A stretch of DNA of 64,000 bases from an uncultured Saprospiraceae bacterium. GTDB taxonomy: Bacteria; Bacteroidota; Bacteroidia; Chitinophagales; Saprospiraceae. A program made the position numbers and the translations under genes. Shown here piece by piece: positions 1-7,924 of this stretch. A model generated the notes under the pieces. That model ran no database searches and was not told where the DNA came from. It worked only from the letters and a program-made list of their open reading frames with translations. Each line of letters begins with the position of its first letter. Within the stretch, counting starts at the first letter, position 1. The stretch covers positions 1 to 64,000 of the forward strand of contig CALLAE010000040.1 in the NCBI GenBank assembly GCA_938002665.1. Direction: 5' to 3'.

Positions 1-66
1 TTCATCTGAATTCACTTTACAAAACTCATTTTCAACTACATATTTGAGATATAAATCTTTAGCAAA

Positions 67-381
67 ATGAAAAACATCATACTTACTTTCATAATCCTTC
101 TTGTTTCCAGTGCTCTATACTCACAAAATGGAAAGCAAAATGTCAAAGGTCTTATAATAGATAAGCAATCTGAAATTCCCCTCATAGGGGCCAGTATAAA
201 CTTAGTAAGCAACACTAGTCTTGGATCTGTTTTCGATGTAGATGGTAACTTTCTTATAAAAGACATTCCAGTGGGTAGACAAGCATTTGAGGTGAATTAC
301 CTTGGCTATGAACCCATTATCATACCTCTCATGGTAAGTCGAGAAAAGGTTAAAGACTTTAAGACCTGGCTAGATAGTTAG
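67..381 (+). pseudogene. N-terminal remnant of a CarboxypepD_reg-like (TonB receptor type) outer-membrane protein
   Basis: The 104-residue product has a clean signal peptide (about residues 1-19, ending in ALYSQ). A carboxypeptidase regulatory-like beta-sandwich follows (about 25-90), with the usual GxxIDxxSxIPLIGASI and GTxSDxDGxF-type pattern, seen here as GSVFDVDGNF, then VNYLGYEP. In Bacteroidota this module normally opens a TonB-dependent receptor or another large outer-membrane protein of 700-1100 residues. Here the sequence departs from the family right after the GYEPIII strand, continues with a charged unrelated tail and stops. No plug or barrel follows in any frame before the next gene on the opposite strand. 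I infer a truncated remnant. A functional stand-alone domain is possible but less likely. Confidence 0.55.
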
Positions 382-466
382 ATGCACTAAGTCAAAAACT
401 CTATGAATGTTCAGTACCACTTTTTATAGACCTGCGGTTAAAAAAGGAGTTCAATAAAAAATGCTA

Positions 467-898
467 CTAAGCCTTCTTCATAAATTCTTCTTTGTACAAG
501 ATAGGCTGTGGAAACTCATCTAAGTATGCCTGTCTGATAACATCAAAGGCCGTAACCACTCCTTTCAACTCATTGCGTAGGTTTACAACTGGCAGGGTCT
601 TAAATCGTTTATCAGCAAACAATTGTGCAGCAGTGCCTACTTTATCCTTTGGTGTGATGGTAAGCACATTAGTCGTCATAATTTCAGCGACAGTTTGATG
701 ACTATGACTAGGATCTTGATTGGTCTTTTTCCAGAGGTCATAGGAAGTCACCAGTCCTACCAGCTTTCCCTCTTCTACTACGGGCAACTGTTGCAGTTTC
801 TTTTCTAGCATCAGGTCGGTCACCTGCTTCACAGAATCATTGGGTGACACTGAAATATGATCTGTGGTCATTATACGACGGACTTCTTTATTCATCAT
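467..898 (-). CDS. Tandem CBS domain protein
   Basis: The 143-residue cytoplasmic protein consists almost entirely of two CBS domains (about residues 8-60 and 70-125). The halves share the family pattern: VRRIMTTDHISVSP with LPVVEEGKLVGLVTSYD in the first, and VAEIMTTNVLTITP with LPVVNLRNELKGVVTAFD in the second. CBS pairs form a Bateman module that binds adenosine nucleotides (AMP, ATP, SAM, c-di-AMP) and usually regulates an attached or partner domain. There is no effector domain here, so the partner is unknown. The gene stands alone, convergent with the upstream remnant and divergent from the PadR gene. The short tail after the second domain (LDEFPQPILYKEEFMKKA) resembles other stand-alone Bacteroidota CBS proteins. 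Confidence 0.9.
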   Translation of the reverse strand: MMNKEVRRIMTTDHISVSPNDSVKQVTDLMLEKKLQQLPVVEEGKLVGLVTSYDLWKKTNQDPSHSHQTVAEIMTTNVLTITPKDKVGTAAQLFADKRFKTLPVVNLRNELKGVVTAFDVIRQAYLDEFPQPILYKEEFMKKA

Positions 899-1057
899 AA
901 TGGTAAGTTTTATTTTACATAAGATACGCTTTATAACTGAATAATACTAATGAAATTGCCCAGCTATATGTGTTAGCTGCGACTTGTGGTGATTCCGTTT
1001 ATCTATAATTCTGAGAAGTTTGTCGGATTTTATCAGCTTTCTTAGCTAGTATAAGGT

Positions 1058-1065
1058 TATATTTG
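1058..1065 (+). promoter_or_regulatory. Candidate -7 promoter box (TATATTTG) for the PadR/PspC genes
   Basis: TATATTTG fits the Bacteroidota TAnnTTTG -7 element. It lies 46 bases before the ATG at 1112, which allows a leader of about 40 bases and argues for that ATG over the one at 1076. No convincing TTTG -33 element is seen at the usual spacing. Confidence 0.4.
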
Positions 1066-1111
1066 GAACTATGTTATGCATAGTACCATTTATAGCATTG
1101 AATACTCTAAT

Positions 1112-1435
1112 ATGAATCTAGATAATACCAAAGCACAGATGAGAAAAGGACTACTAGAACTATGTGTCCTCTCTATTATAGAAAAGATAGAGATGTATCC
1201 CTCAGACATCATACAGAAACTAAAAAGCTCCAAGATGATAGTCGTGGAAGGCACCCTCTATCCCCTACTCAACAGATTACTAAAATCAGAACTAGTCAGC
1301 TACAACTGGAAAGAGTCTAACTCCGGACCACCTAGGAAATACTATGTTATCACTGCTGAAGGCAAAGCCGCCCTCAAAGAGCTGAAGTCTACCTGGAAGG
1401 ACATGGAAGCTGCTGTCAATAACTCCTTAAACTAA
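1112..1435 (+). CDS. PadR family transcriptional regulator
   Basis: The 107-residue winged-helix protein carries the PadR N-terminal domain: KAQMRKGLLELCVLSIIE, then YPSDIIQKLKSS (recognition helix region), the diagnostic VEGTLYPLLNRLLKSELV, and a wing ending in PPRKYYVITAEGKAAL. PadR proteins are small dimeric repressors. I chose ATG 1112 over the in-frame ATG at 1076 because homologues begin just before the NTKAQMRKG segment and a -7 box lies close to 1076. The PspC-domain gene follows 38 bases downstream on the same strand. PadR plus PspC-domain protein is a frequent pair in Bacteroidota, so the regulator probably controls this small operon and perhaps other envelope genes. The ligand is unknown. 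Confidence 0.9.
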   Translation: MNLDNTKAQMRKGLLELCVLSIIEKIEMYPSDIIQKLKSSKMIVVEGTLYPLLNRLLKSELVSYNWKESNSGPPRKYYVITAEGKAALKELKSTWKDMEAAVNNSLN

Positions 1436-1473
1436 AAATCAACTAACCTATCTCTATACTCAAATAACACTTT

Positions 1474-2094
1474 ATGAAAAAAGTAGAAAATATAAATCTT
1501 GGTGGTAAGAAGTTCACTATAGACCAAGATGCTTATGATGAACTAGATTCTTATCTCCATTCTATAGAGAAAAAATTCTCTGCTTCGTCTGGAGTAGATG
1601 ATATCGTATACGACATAGAAACACGTCTGGCAGAATTGTTTGAAGAAAACCAGCTGGGTTCCTCCATTATAACCTTAGAGAAAGTCCAGAAGGTAAAAGC
1701 AATAATGGGCACGCCTAGTGATTTTAGTTCTCATGATGAGTTCTACATGCACTCAGATTCAGAGGGCAACTATGCTCAGAAAAGATTATTTCGAGATCCA
1801 GATGACAAAGTCGTAGCTGGGGTTGCATCAGGTCTGACAGCATACTTTGGTCTTGGATCACCACTACTATTCAGAGCACTTTTTGTAGCCATGGCCATTA
1901 CAGGAGTAGGCATGCTGCCCTATTTTTTACTCTGGCTCTTTGTTCCTGTAGCCAAAACAACTAGCGACAAGCTATCTATGTACGGCGAAAAAATCAATAT
2001 AGAAACCATTGCTCATTCCGTAGAAGAAAGTCTTACCGATATTAAAGATACTCTAGAAGACCTCGGAAAAAATTTAAAAAATAAAATGGGTTAA
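1474..2094 (+). CDS. PspC domain membrane protein
   Basis: This 206-residue protein has a cytoplasmic N-terminal helical region (about 1-95) that resembles the sensory helical segment often placed before PspC in Bacteroidota (ISIEKKF-like stretch, DIETRLAELFEE, VMGTPSDF-type motif seen as IMGTPSDF). The PspC domain (about 106-165) contains RLFRDPDDKVVAGVASGL followed by two membrane helices (LFRALFVAMAITG and MLPYFLLWLFVPV). A polar C-terminal helix follows. PspC proteins act in envelope-stress responses. With the adjacent PadR repressor this looks like an envelope-state sensing pair. It has no PspA or PspB partner in the window. Confidence 0.85.
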   Translation: MKKVENINLGGKKFTIDQDAYDELDSYLHSIEKKFSASSGVDDIVYDIETRLAELFEENQLGSSIITLEKVQKVKAIMGTPSDFSSHDEFYMHSDSEGNYAQKRLFRDPDDKVVAGVASGLTAYFGLGSPLLFRALFVAMAITGVGMLPYFLLWLFVPVAKTTSDKLSMYGEKINIETIAHSVEESLTDIKDTLEDLGKNLKNKMG

Positions 2095-2232
2095 TGATAA
2101 CCATTTCATTAATCCTCATCTACAAACTATCTATCATCATGAAAGAAACGATATCCATCCTCATCGCACTTATAAAAGCAGGTAAGGTCATCAACTTTTA
2201 AAAATATTTCTTACAATATTCCTTTCTAAGAA

Positions 2233-4518
2233 CTACCTAATTATGACCTCATCTACAAACAGCCATGCAGCATGTCCAGACCCTTGCTTCCCAGCTGGAA
2301 TGATTCCATAATTAGTAACATCTACTATAAGCTTTGTCGAAGGAGAAGATAGTTTCATCATCACTGTTGCTACTTTATCTTCTGTTTCGATATTGCTTTC
2401 CTCTGCTAGCAACTCTAGGGATTCTGCATCATAGATTCTTACTCGTGCTGGAAGATAAATCCACTGTCCCTGTCCTTTGTAAAACCTCAGCTCCACTGAT
2501 TGTGCAGCCTCGGCTAGAGAGATAGTAGCTACCATATCATCGCCTGCAAAGCCTAGCCACTCCATCCCACCGTACTTTTCATCACTCCCCTTTATGCCAT
2601 TTATGATACTTTGGGGTCCATTTCCGGAGTACTTTGCAGCAGGAGGATTTTCCAAGGTGATACTACCAGTATTTGCTAAGTGCTTAGAGTAAGTAATTTT
2701 TTTAGACTTCCCCTTCAGTTTTCCCTTCTCCATATGTAGTATATAGTCACCAGCTTCCTCTAGCTCTATACTACCACTCACTAACTCCTTCACTGAACTA
2801 TCGAGTGGTCGCTGATAGAAAACCTGAGAGCCAGCTAATGCATTAGAAAGATTAACAGCGACACCTTTGCCTTCGGTCACACTTATATCTAACTTAGGTT
2901 CCAGAAGATGGTTGGCGATGTTAGCCCCAGCTGCTGTCCACATAGTCGTATGATCAAATAATAGCTCACCGAATTTACCCAGCTCTTTACTATTCTTTCC
3001 CCATACCACTTCAGCTAAGGTTGCCATTCGCGTCATACCCATATACTCCACTTTCTCAAAAGTAGGCATATACTCTGTCCAGATGTTTCCCTGAGCACCT
3101 AGGATAAACTTATGCTTGTCTTCAGACAAAGCCTCTGGAATAATCTGATAATTATAGACCTTATCATATGGAAGATAGCCGCCTATCGCTAGTGGCTCAT
3201 CTTTGTCCTCAGACTGATAATAATCAAAGTAACAATTAGAAGTAGGAGTCATTATCACATCATGATTAGAATTAGCGGCATCTATGCCACCCTGCTCTCC
3301 TCTCCAGCTCATTACGGTCGCATTAGGTGCAAGGCCACCCTCCAGAATTTCATCCCAGCCTATGATAGATCGGCCTTTGCTATTTAGATATTTCTCTATT
3401 CTCTGAATAAAATATGACTGTAGGCCATGTTCATCTTTAAGGTCCTTTTCCGCTATGAGATCCTGACAGAAGCTACTTTCTTTCCACTGCTCCTTAGGGC
3501 ATTCATCACCACCTATATGGATGTACTTAGATGGGAATATTTCTAACAGCTCGTCGAAAACATTTTCTAAGAATTTAAAGGTCGTTTCTGTGGGACACAG
3601 AACGTCAAAAAAGATGCCCCACTTCTGTGCCACTTCTACTTGCTTACCATGACAACTGAGCTCTGGGTAAGCAGCAATAGCTGCAGTCATATGTCCAGGC
3701 AAGTCTATTTCTGGTACGACAGTAATACCACGTGCTGCGGCATAGGCAACGACCTCTTTCATTTGCGCTTGCGTATAGTACCCTCCGTATTTCTTGCCAT
3801 CATAAGTTTCTGGCTTATCACTGTAATGCCCTACTAAGGTCTGTGGTCGGTAAGCTGCTATTTCTTGTAGCTTAGGATATCGCTTGATTTCTACTCTCCA
3901 CCCTTGATCTTCTGAAAGATGCCAGTGAAAATTATTGAACTTATAAAAGGTGAGATAGTCCACATATTTTTTGATATCCTCTACATCGAAAAAGTGGCGG
4001 CCTACATCCAGGTGCATACCTCTGTAGGAAAACTGTGGATTATCGCTTAACTCTACCAGTGGCAATCTCCCCTTATTCAGCTGAAGTAATTGCAGTAAGG
4101 TCGCTAGACAATTTCTGAGATTCTCATCTTTGTCGTAATACAATCTTACAGTATCATCTATAATAGAAATCTTATACCCTACATCGTCATACTTATAGAG
4201 TTCTACATTAGCGACCCTGGACGAATTAGTACTTACTGGCATAGGCCAGCTTTCTAGCCAAGGCATATACTGCTCTAGCTTATCTCGGTCTCCATGAGCA
4301 AAAACTAAAGACTTTATTTCAGTAACTAGTCCTGGCGCGGATATGCTCTGAGGATGCGGAATGAGGGAAAGATTAGCAATAGAAAAGGAAGGCGACTGCG
4401 CTGCAGATGACTGCATAGGAGTCATATTTTTTAGATCATTACTCTGGATGGTAGACTGCTTAGTAGAACAAGCTATGAAGAGCATGGCAAAGCAAAATGT
4501 AAAGGGTATCTTTTTCAT
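2233..4518 (-). CDS. Beta-N-acetylhexosaminidase, GH20 family lipoprotein
   Basis: The 761-residue exported lipoprotein (lipobox around Cys17, MLFIAC) has an N-terminal GH20b-type domain (about 50-160) and a GH20 TIM-barrel (about 165-520). The barrel carries the catalytic Asp-Glu pair in HIGGDECPKEQW (D338-E339), plus GMHLDVGRHFF, FHWHLSEDQGWR and EIDLPGHMTAA, all typical of the family. The C-terminal portion (about 540-761) looks like an HX/F5-8-type beta domain. The enzyme removes terminal GlcNAc or GalNAc from chitin oligomers, glycans or muropeptides by substrate-assisted catalysis. As a lipoprotein it probably acts at the outer membrane or in the periplasm. It is separated from the phosphohexomutase upstream on the same strand by about 70 bases and could be co-transcribed. 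Confidence 0.95.
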   Translation of the reverse strand: MKKIPFTFCFAMLFIACSTKQSTIQSNDLKNMTPMQSSAAQSPSFSIANLSLIPHPQSISAPGLVTEIKSLVFAHGDRDKLEQYMPWLESWPMPVSTNSSRVANVELYKYDDVGYKISIIDDTVRLYYDKDENLRNCLATLLQLLQLNKGRLPLVELSDNPQFSYRGMHLDVGRHFFDVEDIKKYVDYLTFYKFNNFHWHLSEDQGWRVEIKRYPKLQEIAAYRPQTLVGHYSDKPETYDGKKYGGYYTQAQMKEVVAYAAARGITVVPEIDLPGHMTAAIAAYPELSCHGKQVEVAQKWGIFFDVLCPTETTFKFLENVFDELLEIFPSKYIHIGGDECPKEQWKESSFCQDLIAEKDLKDEHGLQSYFIQRIEKYLNSKGRSIIGWDEILEGGLAPNATVMSWRGEQGGIDAANSNHDVIMTPTSNCYFDYYQSEDKDEPLAIGGYLPYDKVYNYQIIPEALSEDKHKFILGAQGNIWTEYMPTFEKVEYMGMTRMATLAEVVWGKNSKELGKFGELLFDHTTMWTAAGANIANHLLEPKLDISVTEGKGVAVNLSNALAGSQVFYQRPLDSSVKELVSGSIELEEAGDYILHMEKGKLKGKSKKITYSKHLANTGSITLENPPAAKYSGNGPQSIINGIKGSDEKYGGMEWLGFAGDDMVATISLAEAAQSVELRFYKGQGQWIYLPARVRIYDAESLELLAEESNIETEDKVATVMMKLSSPSTKLIVDVTNYGIIPAGKQGSGHAAWLFVDEVIIR

Positions 4519-4587
4519 ACCTTAAACTATGAATTTTCTAAAACATCTGGATAGAAGTTTAGGAATTAATCTATGATTAAGAAGGAA

Positions 4588-6000
4588 TTAGCTGATACCT
4601 TCTTGGAGTGCCACATGGCCTGCATCTAGCAAACGCCTCACAGCTGCATCATCTTGTGCATGCCCATATACGCGTAGCACGGGCTCTGTGCCTGAGGGTC
4701 GCACCATAAGCCACTCATTATCTGAGAGATAAAACTTGTAACCGTCCGTATCTTCTGTTTTGATGACGGACTTGCCACCTATAGAAGTGATACCTCCTGA
4801 TTTACATTTTTGCATAATCGCCCATTTCTTGGACTCCTCTATGTGCAGATCATCTCTATCGAATTTGAACGATCCTACTTTGTCATAGATATCCTGGACA
4901 AGCTGTTCTAGAGACTTACCAGTCTTAGCCATAAACTCCATAATAACCAGACCTATCCAGATACCATCTCTTTCTTTGATATGACCTTTTACTGCAAGAC
5001 CGCCTGACTCCTCTCCACCCACTAGCACGTCTTCCTTGGTCATGATCTCAGCTATGTACTTAAAGCCTATTTTGGTAACTTCTAGATCTAGGCCGTATTG
5101 CTCTGCTAGTTGTACCATTTTATTCGTGACAGAAAAAGTAATAATGACTTTGCCATCGTACTTTTTATGCTCTTTCATATAGTAGAGCAGGAGTAATAAA
5201 ATGTGATGTGAATCCACAAATTCTCCTTTGGCATTATAGAGTCCTATTCTATCTGCATCACCATCATTAGCCAAGCCTATATTGAGCTTATCACTTTGAC
5301 TAAGCGCAGAAGAGAGTTCTCCTAGATTTCTATGTATGGGCTCTGGCGCTTGACCTTTGAAGGAAGGATTATAATCACAATGTAAGAGATGTGCATCTGG
5401 AAACAATCGTCGGATTACATTCTGACCAGCACCATACATGGCATCATAAGCCAGATTGATATTAGAATTCTTTATTAGATCAAGATCAAAATGCTCTTCT
5501 ACATGTGCTATGTACATGTCTTCTAGATTGACGTATTCTAGTAGCCCCTTTTCTTCATTGTCTGAAAGGGTTTGTAACTTACCTAGAGGAGAATCTGGGA
5601 TGATAGCTTCTACATCGGCTATATCACTGGGGATAGTAGGTCCACCATAAGAGGACTTGAGCTTAAATCCATTATAGCTAGGAGGATTATGACTGGCTGT
5701 AATAACCACTCCCATATCAGCTTTTAATTTTACCACTCCTAATGAAACCATCGGAGTAGACACAAAATTTTTATCCATGTAGACCTTGATTCCAAAATTG
5801 CAAAACACCTGTGTAGCTGTTTCACAAAACAAAGGTCCACCAAAGCGACAATCATAGCCTATCACTAATTTGGACATAGCCTTAGAATGCATCCATCTTG
5901 CTGTGGCTTCAGCAACACGTTTAACATTATCTACTGTATATTCTTTTGCGATGATGGCTCTCCATCCGTCTGTACCAAATTTTATCTCGACTTGACTCAT
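4588..6000 (-). CDS. Phosphoglucomutase/phosphomannomutase (alpha-D-phosphohexomutase)
   Basis: The 470-residue cytosolic enzyme has all four phosphohexomutase signatures. The phosphoserine loop is TASHNPPSYNGFK (Ser103). The metal-binding loop is NDGDADR (about 245-251). The sugar-specificity loop is GGEESGG. The phosphate-binding loop is RPSGTEP near the C-terminus. It interconverts hexose 1- and 6-phosphates, feeding nucleotide-sugar and glycogen metabolism; the sequence alone does not separate glucose from mannose preference. The first residues (EIKFGTDGWRAII) match the family start. It lies just upstream of the GH20 gene on the same strand. Confidence 0.93.
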   Translation of the reverse strand: MSQVEIKFGTDGWRAIIAKEYTVDNVKRVAEATARWMHSKAMSKLVIGYDCRFGGPLFCETATQVFCNFGIKVYMDKNFVSTPMVSLGVVKLKADMGVVITASHNPPSYNGFKLKSSYGGPTIPSDIADVEAIIPDSPLGKLQTLSDNEEKGLLEYVNLEDMYIAHVEEHFDLDLIKNSNINLAYDAMYGAGQNVIRRLFPDAHLLHCDYNPSFKGQAPEPIHRNLGELSSALSQSDKLNIGLANDGDADRIGLYNAKGEFVDSHHILLLLLYYMKEHKKYDGKVIITFSVTNKMVQLAEQYGLDLEVTKIGFKYIAEIMTKEDVLVGGEESGGLAVKGHIKERDGIWIGLVIMEFMAKTGKSLEQLVQDIYDKVGSFKFDRDDLHIEESKKWAIMQKCKSGGITSIGGKSVIKTEDTDGYKFYLSDNEWLMVRPSGTEPVLRVYGHAQDDAAVRRLLDAGHVALQEGIS

Positions 6001-6214
6001 CCTATTCCTTTTAAATAACAGTAACCATAACAGCCTACTAAAATCATCTAATTACCCTACCAAATAAGGGTTTTAGCTGGCAATATCCTAAAGCTGATAC
6101 CAAAAGATATTAACATACATTCTTAATCCTGAAAAATTCGGATCTATAAGCTGCTCTGACAAAGACCAAATATAAACATATTAAATAAAAATATAATATG
6201 TTACTTTGTACCTT

Positions 6215-6856
6215 ATGGACAGTTATAGGCACAAAGGACTCAGGAGACAGCTGGTAGAAGTTGTTAGAGCTAAGGGGATTACTAATACTCTAGTACTAGA
6301 TGCAATAGGAAGTGTACCGAGGCATCTCTTTCTCGATAAAGCCTTTGAGGAACAAGCTTATAAAGACAAAGCTTTGCCTATCTTGGCTAACCAGACCATT
6401 TCTCAGCCATATACAGTTGCCTATCAGACAGAATTACTAGATCCTCGACCGACTGATAAAATATTAGAAATCGGTACTGGATCTGGGTATCAGGCTGCGG
6501 TGCTATCCCATCTATGCAAGAAAATATACTCCATAGAGAGACAAGAAGCCCTATACAAGTACACCTCAAGGAAGCTTCCTGAGATCGGCTATGAGAAAAT
6601 AAGGACCTTGTATGGGGATGGATATCAGGGCTCTGAGAGATTTGCCCCATTTGATAAAATATTGGTAACAGCAGGTGCTTCATTCATCCCGCCAGCTCTA
6701 TTGGAACAATTGAAAGTGGGTGGCTACCTCGTAATTCCATTTGGCGATAAGGAGGTAAAAACCATGCTCAGAATTATAAAAACAGATACGGACAGCTACA
6801 AAGAAGAAGCCTATGGAGAGTTTAGATTTGTACCTTTTTTGGAAGGGATAGTTTAG
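6215..6856 (+). CDS. pcm: Protein-L-isoaspartate O-methyltransferase
   Basis: The 213-residue enzyme methylates the alpha-carboxyl of isoaspartyl residues from SAM and so starts repair of damaged proteins. Visible family features are RRQLVEVVRAKGI and VPRHLFL near the N-terminus, the substrate loop with TISQPYTVA, the SAM-binding VLEIGTGSGYQAAVL-type motif (here ILEIGTGSGYQAAVL), DKILVTAGA, and PALLEQLKVGGYLVIPFG. An in-frame TTG at 6206 would add three residues; I prefer ATG 6215. The gene stands alone between a minus-strand mutase and a convergent DUF4197 gene. Length matches the family. Confidence 0.94.
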   Translation: MDSYRHKGLRRQLVEVVRAKGITNTLVLDAIGSVPRHLFLDKAFEEQAYKDKALPILANQTISQPYTVAYQTELLDPRPTDKILEIGTGSGYQAAVLSHLCKKIYSIERQEALYKYTSRKLPEIGYEKIRTLYGDGYQGSERFAPFDKILVTAGASFIPPALLEQLKVGGYLVIPFGDKEVKTMLRIIKTDTDSYKEEAYGEFRFVPFLEGIV

Positions 6857-6868
6857 CCTCATGTTAGA

Positions 6869-6902
6869 TTAAAAAAAAGAGGATAGGTCTCCACCTATCC
6901 TC
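6869..6902 (-). terminator. Rho-independent terminator of the DUF4197 gene
   Basis: A perfect 10-bp stem (GAGGATAGGT with ACCTATCCTC, 6879-6888 and 6893-6902) has a 4-base loop. On the minus strand the stem is followed by an 8-base T run, about 80 bases after the stop at 6982. Confidence 0.85.
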
Positions 6903-6981
6903 ACTCATTACTCAATCTATACACAAACTCTGTTTCTTACAAAACTCAGGGTTGGTTTTTACAGTTACTAGCTTAACAGAA

Positions 6982-7725
6982 TTATTTCTTATCTAGTTTC
7001 CCAAAAACATCCATCAACAGTGGACTTGTCCTCTGCTCGACATCTGATCTGATACCACTTTCCTTGACTTCTATCAGACTGAATAAGCCATCCAAGGCCT
7101 TGCTATTCACATGATCATCTAAGTCAGGATTCATATCTTTCGTTAAGGGCAACTTGTTATATTTTGTCACTACCCCGTTCCAGTATTTGGTCGCATCGAC
7201 TTCATTAAGTGCCGACTTTATAATCGGCATAAATAACTTATACAAATTCTTCCTAGTAGAACTTTCAAGATATCGGGTAGCTGCATCAGGGTTACCAAAT
7301 AAGATATCTTTTGCATCTACGATAGTCATTCCTTTTATAGCGTCTATAAATATCGGGGTAGCTTCTTTAGCTGCTATTTCTGCGGCAGCATTCATTTTAG
7401 CTATTAGTTGCTCCTCCACATCTCCAAAACCAGGTACCATTTTTAGTTTGCTGATAACCTTTGCAGCATCTTTAGGGATTAGAATTTTATAAGGGGATTT
7501 TAGATAGCCATCTGTTGCGGATAACTTTGAGACAGCTTCCCCTACCCCTTTATTCAGGGCTTCTTTCAGTCCTCCTGAGATATCTAAGGCTCCTCCATCT
7601 GCTCCTCCTTTTTTCTTAAGTGAGCTAGCAGATTCTTTTGCTTTATCCAATAGTTTACCGAATTGTCCATACCCGCTAGTCGCAAGTAGAATCATTGTAA
7701 AGCTTAACAAAATGGTCTTTTTCAT
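6982..7725 (-). CDS. DUF4197 domain exported protein
   Basis: The 247-residue protein has a signal peptide (about 1-20, ending in GYGQ). Its mature part matches the DUF4197 pattern: ISGGLKEALNKGVGEAVSKLS, YLKSPYKILIPKDAAKV, MNAAAEIAAKEATPIFIDAIKGMTI-like, DAKDILFGNPDAATRYLESSTRKNLYKLFMPIIK and a final YNKLP segment. The family is widespread in the periplasm of Gram-negative bacteria and has no established function. It is predicted to be mostly alpha-helical. The gene is monocistronic, with its own terminator. Confidence 0.9.
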   Translation of the reverse strand: MKKTILLSFTMILLATSGYGQFGKLLDKAKESASSLKKKGGADGGALDISGGLKEALNKGVGEAVSKLSATDGYLKSPYKILIPKDAAKVISKLKMVPGFGDVEEQLIAKMNAAAEIAAKEATPIFIDAIKGMTIVDAKDILFGNPDAATRYLESSTRKNLYKLFMPIIKSALNEVDATKYWNGVVTKYNKLPLTKDMNPDLDDHVNSKALDGLFSLIEVKESGIRSDVEQRTSPLLMDVFGKLDKK

Positions 7726-7924
7726 AATTATTTATCCTTTTGACTTCCTAAGTATAACAGCTTAGCCAGTCGCTAAGTCTCTTTTGTTAACAACATTAAG
7801 ATTCCTTTAACCGACTTAGGCCATTTAGGGCAGTTATCAGACATATATTATATACGTAATTATCTCATAACTAGTTGGTTCGATATTTGAATTAAATATT
7901 GGAATATACTAGAATAGAGCAGAT

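Noticed and set aside
2139-2201. A 20-residue ORF starting MKETISILIALIK after the PspC gene.
   Set aside because: Too short to support; could be a truncated gene start.
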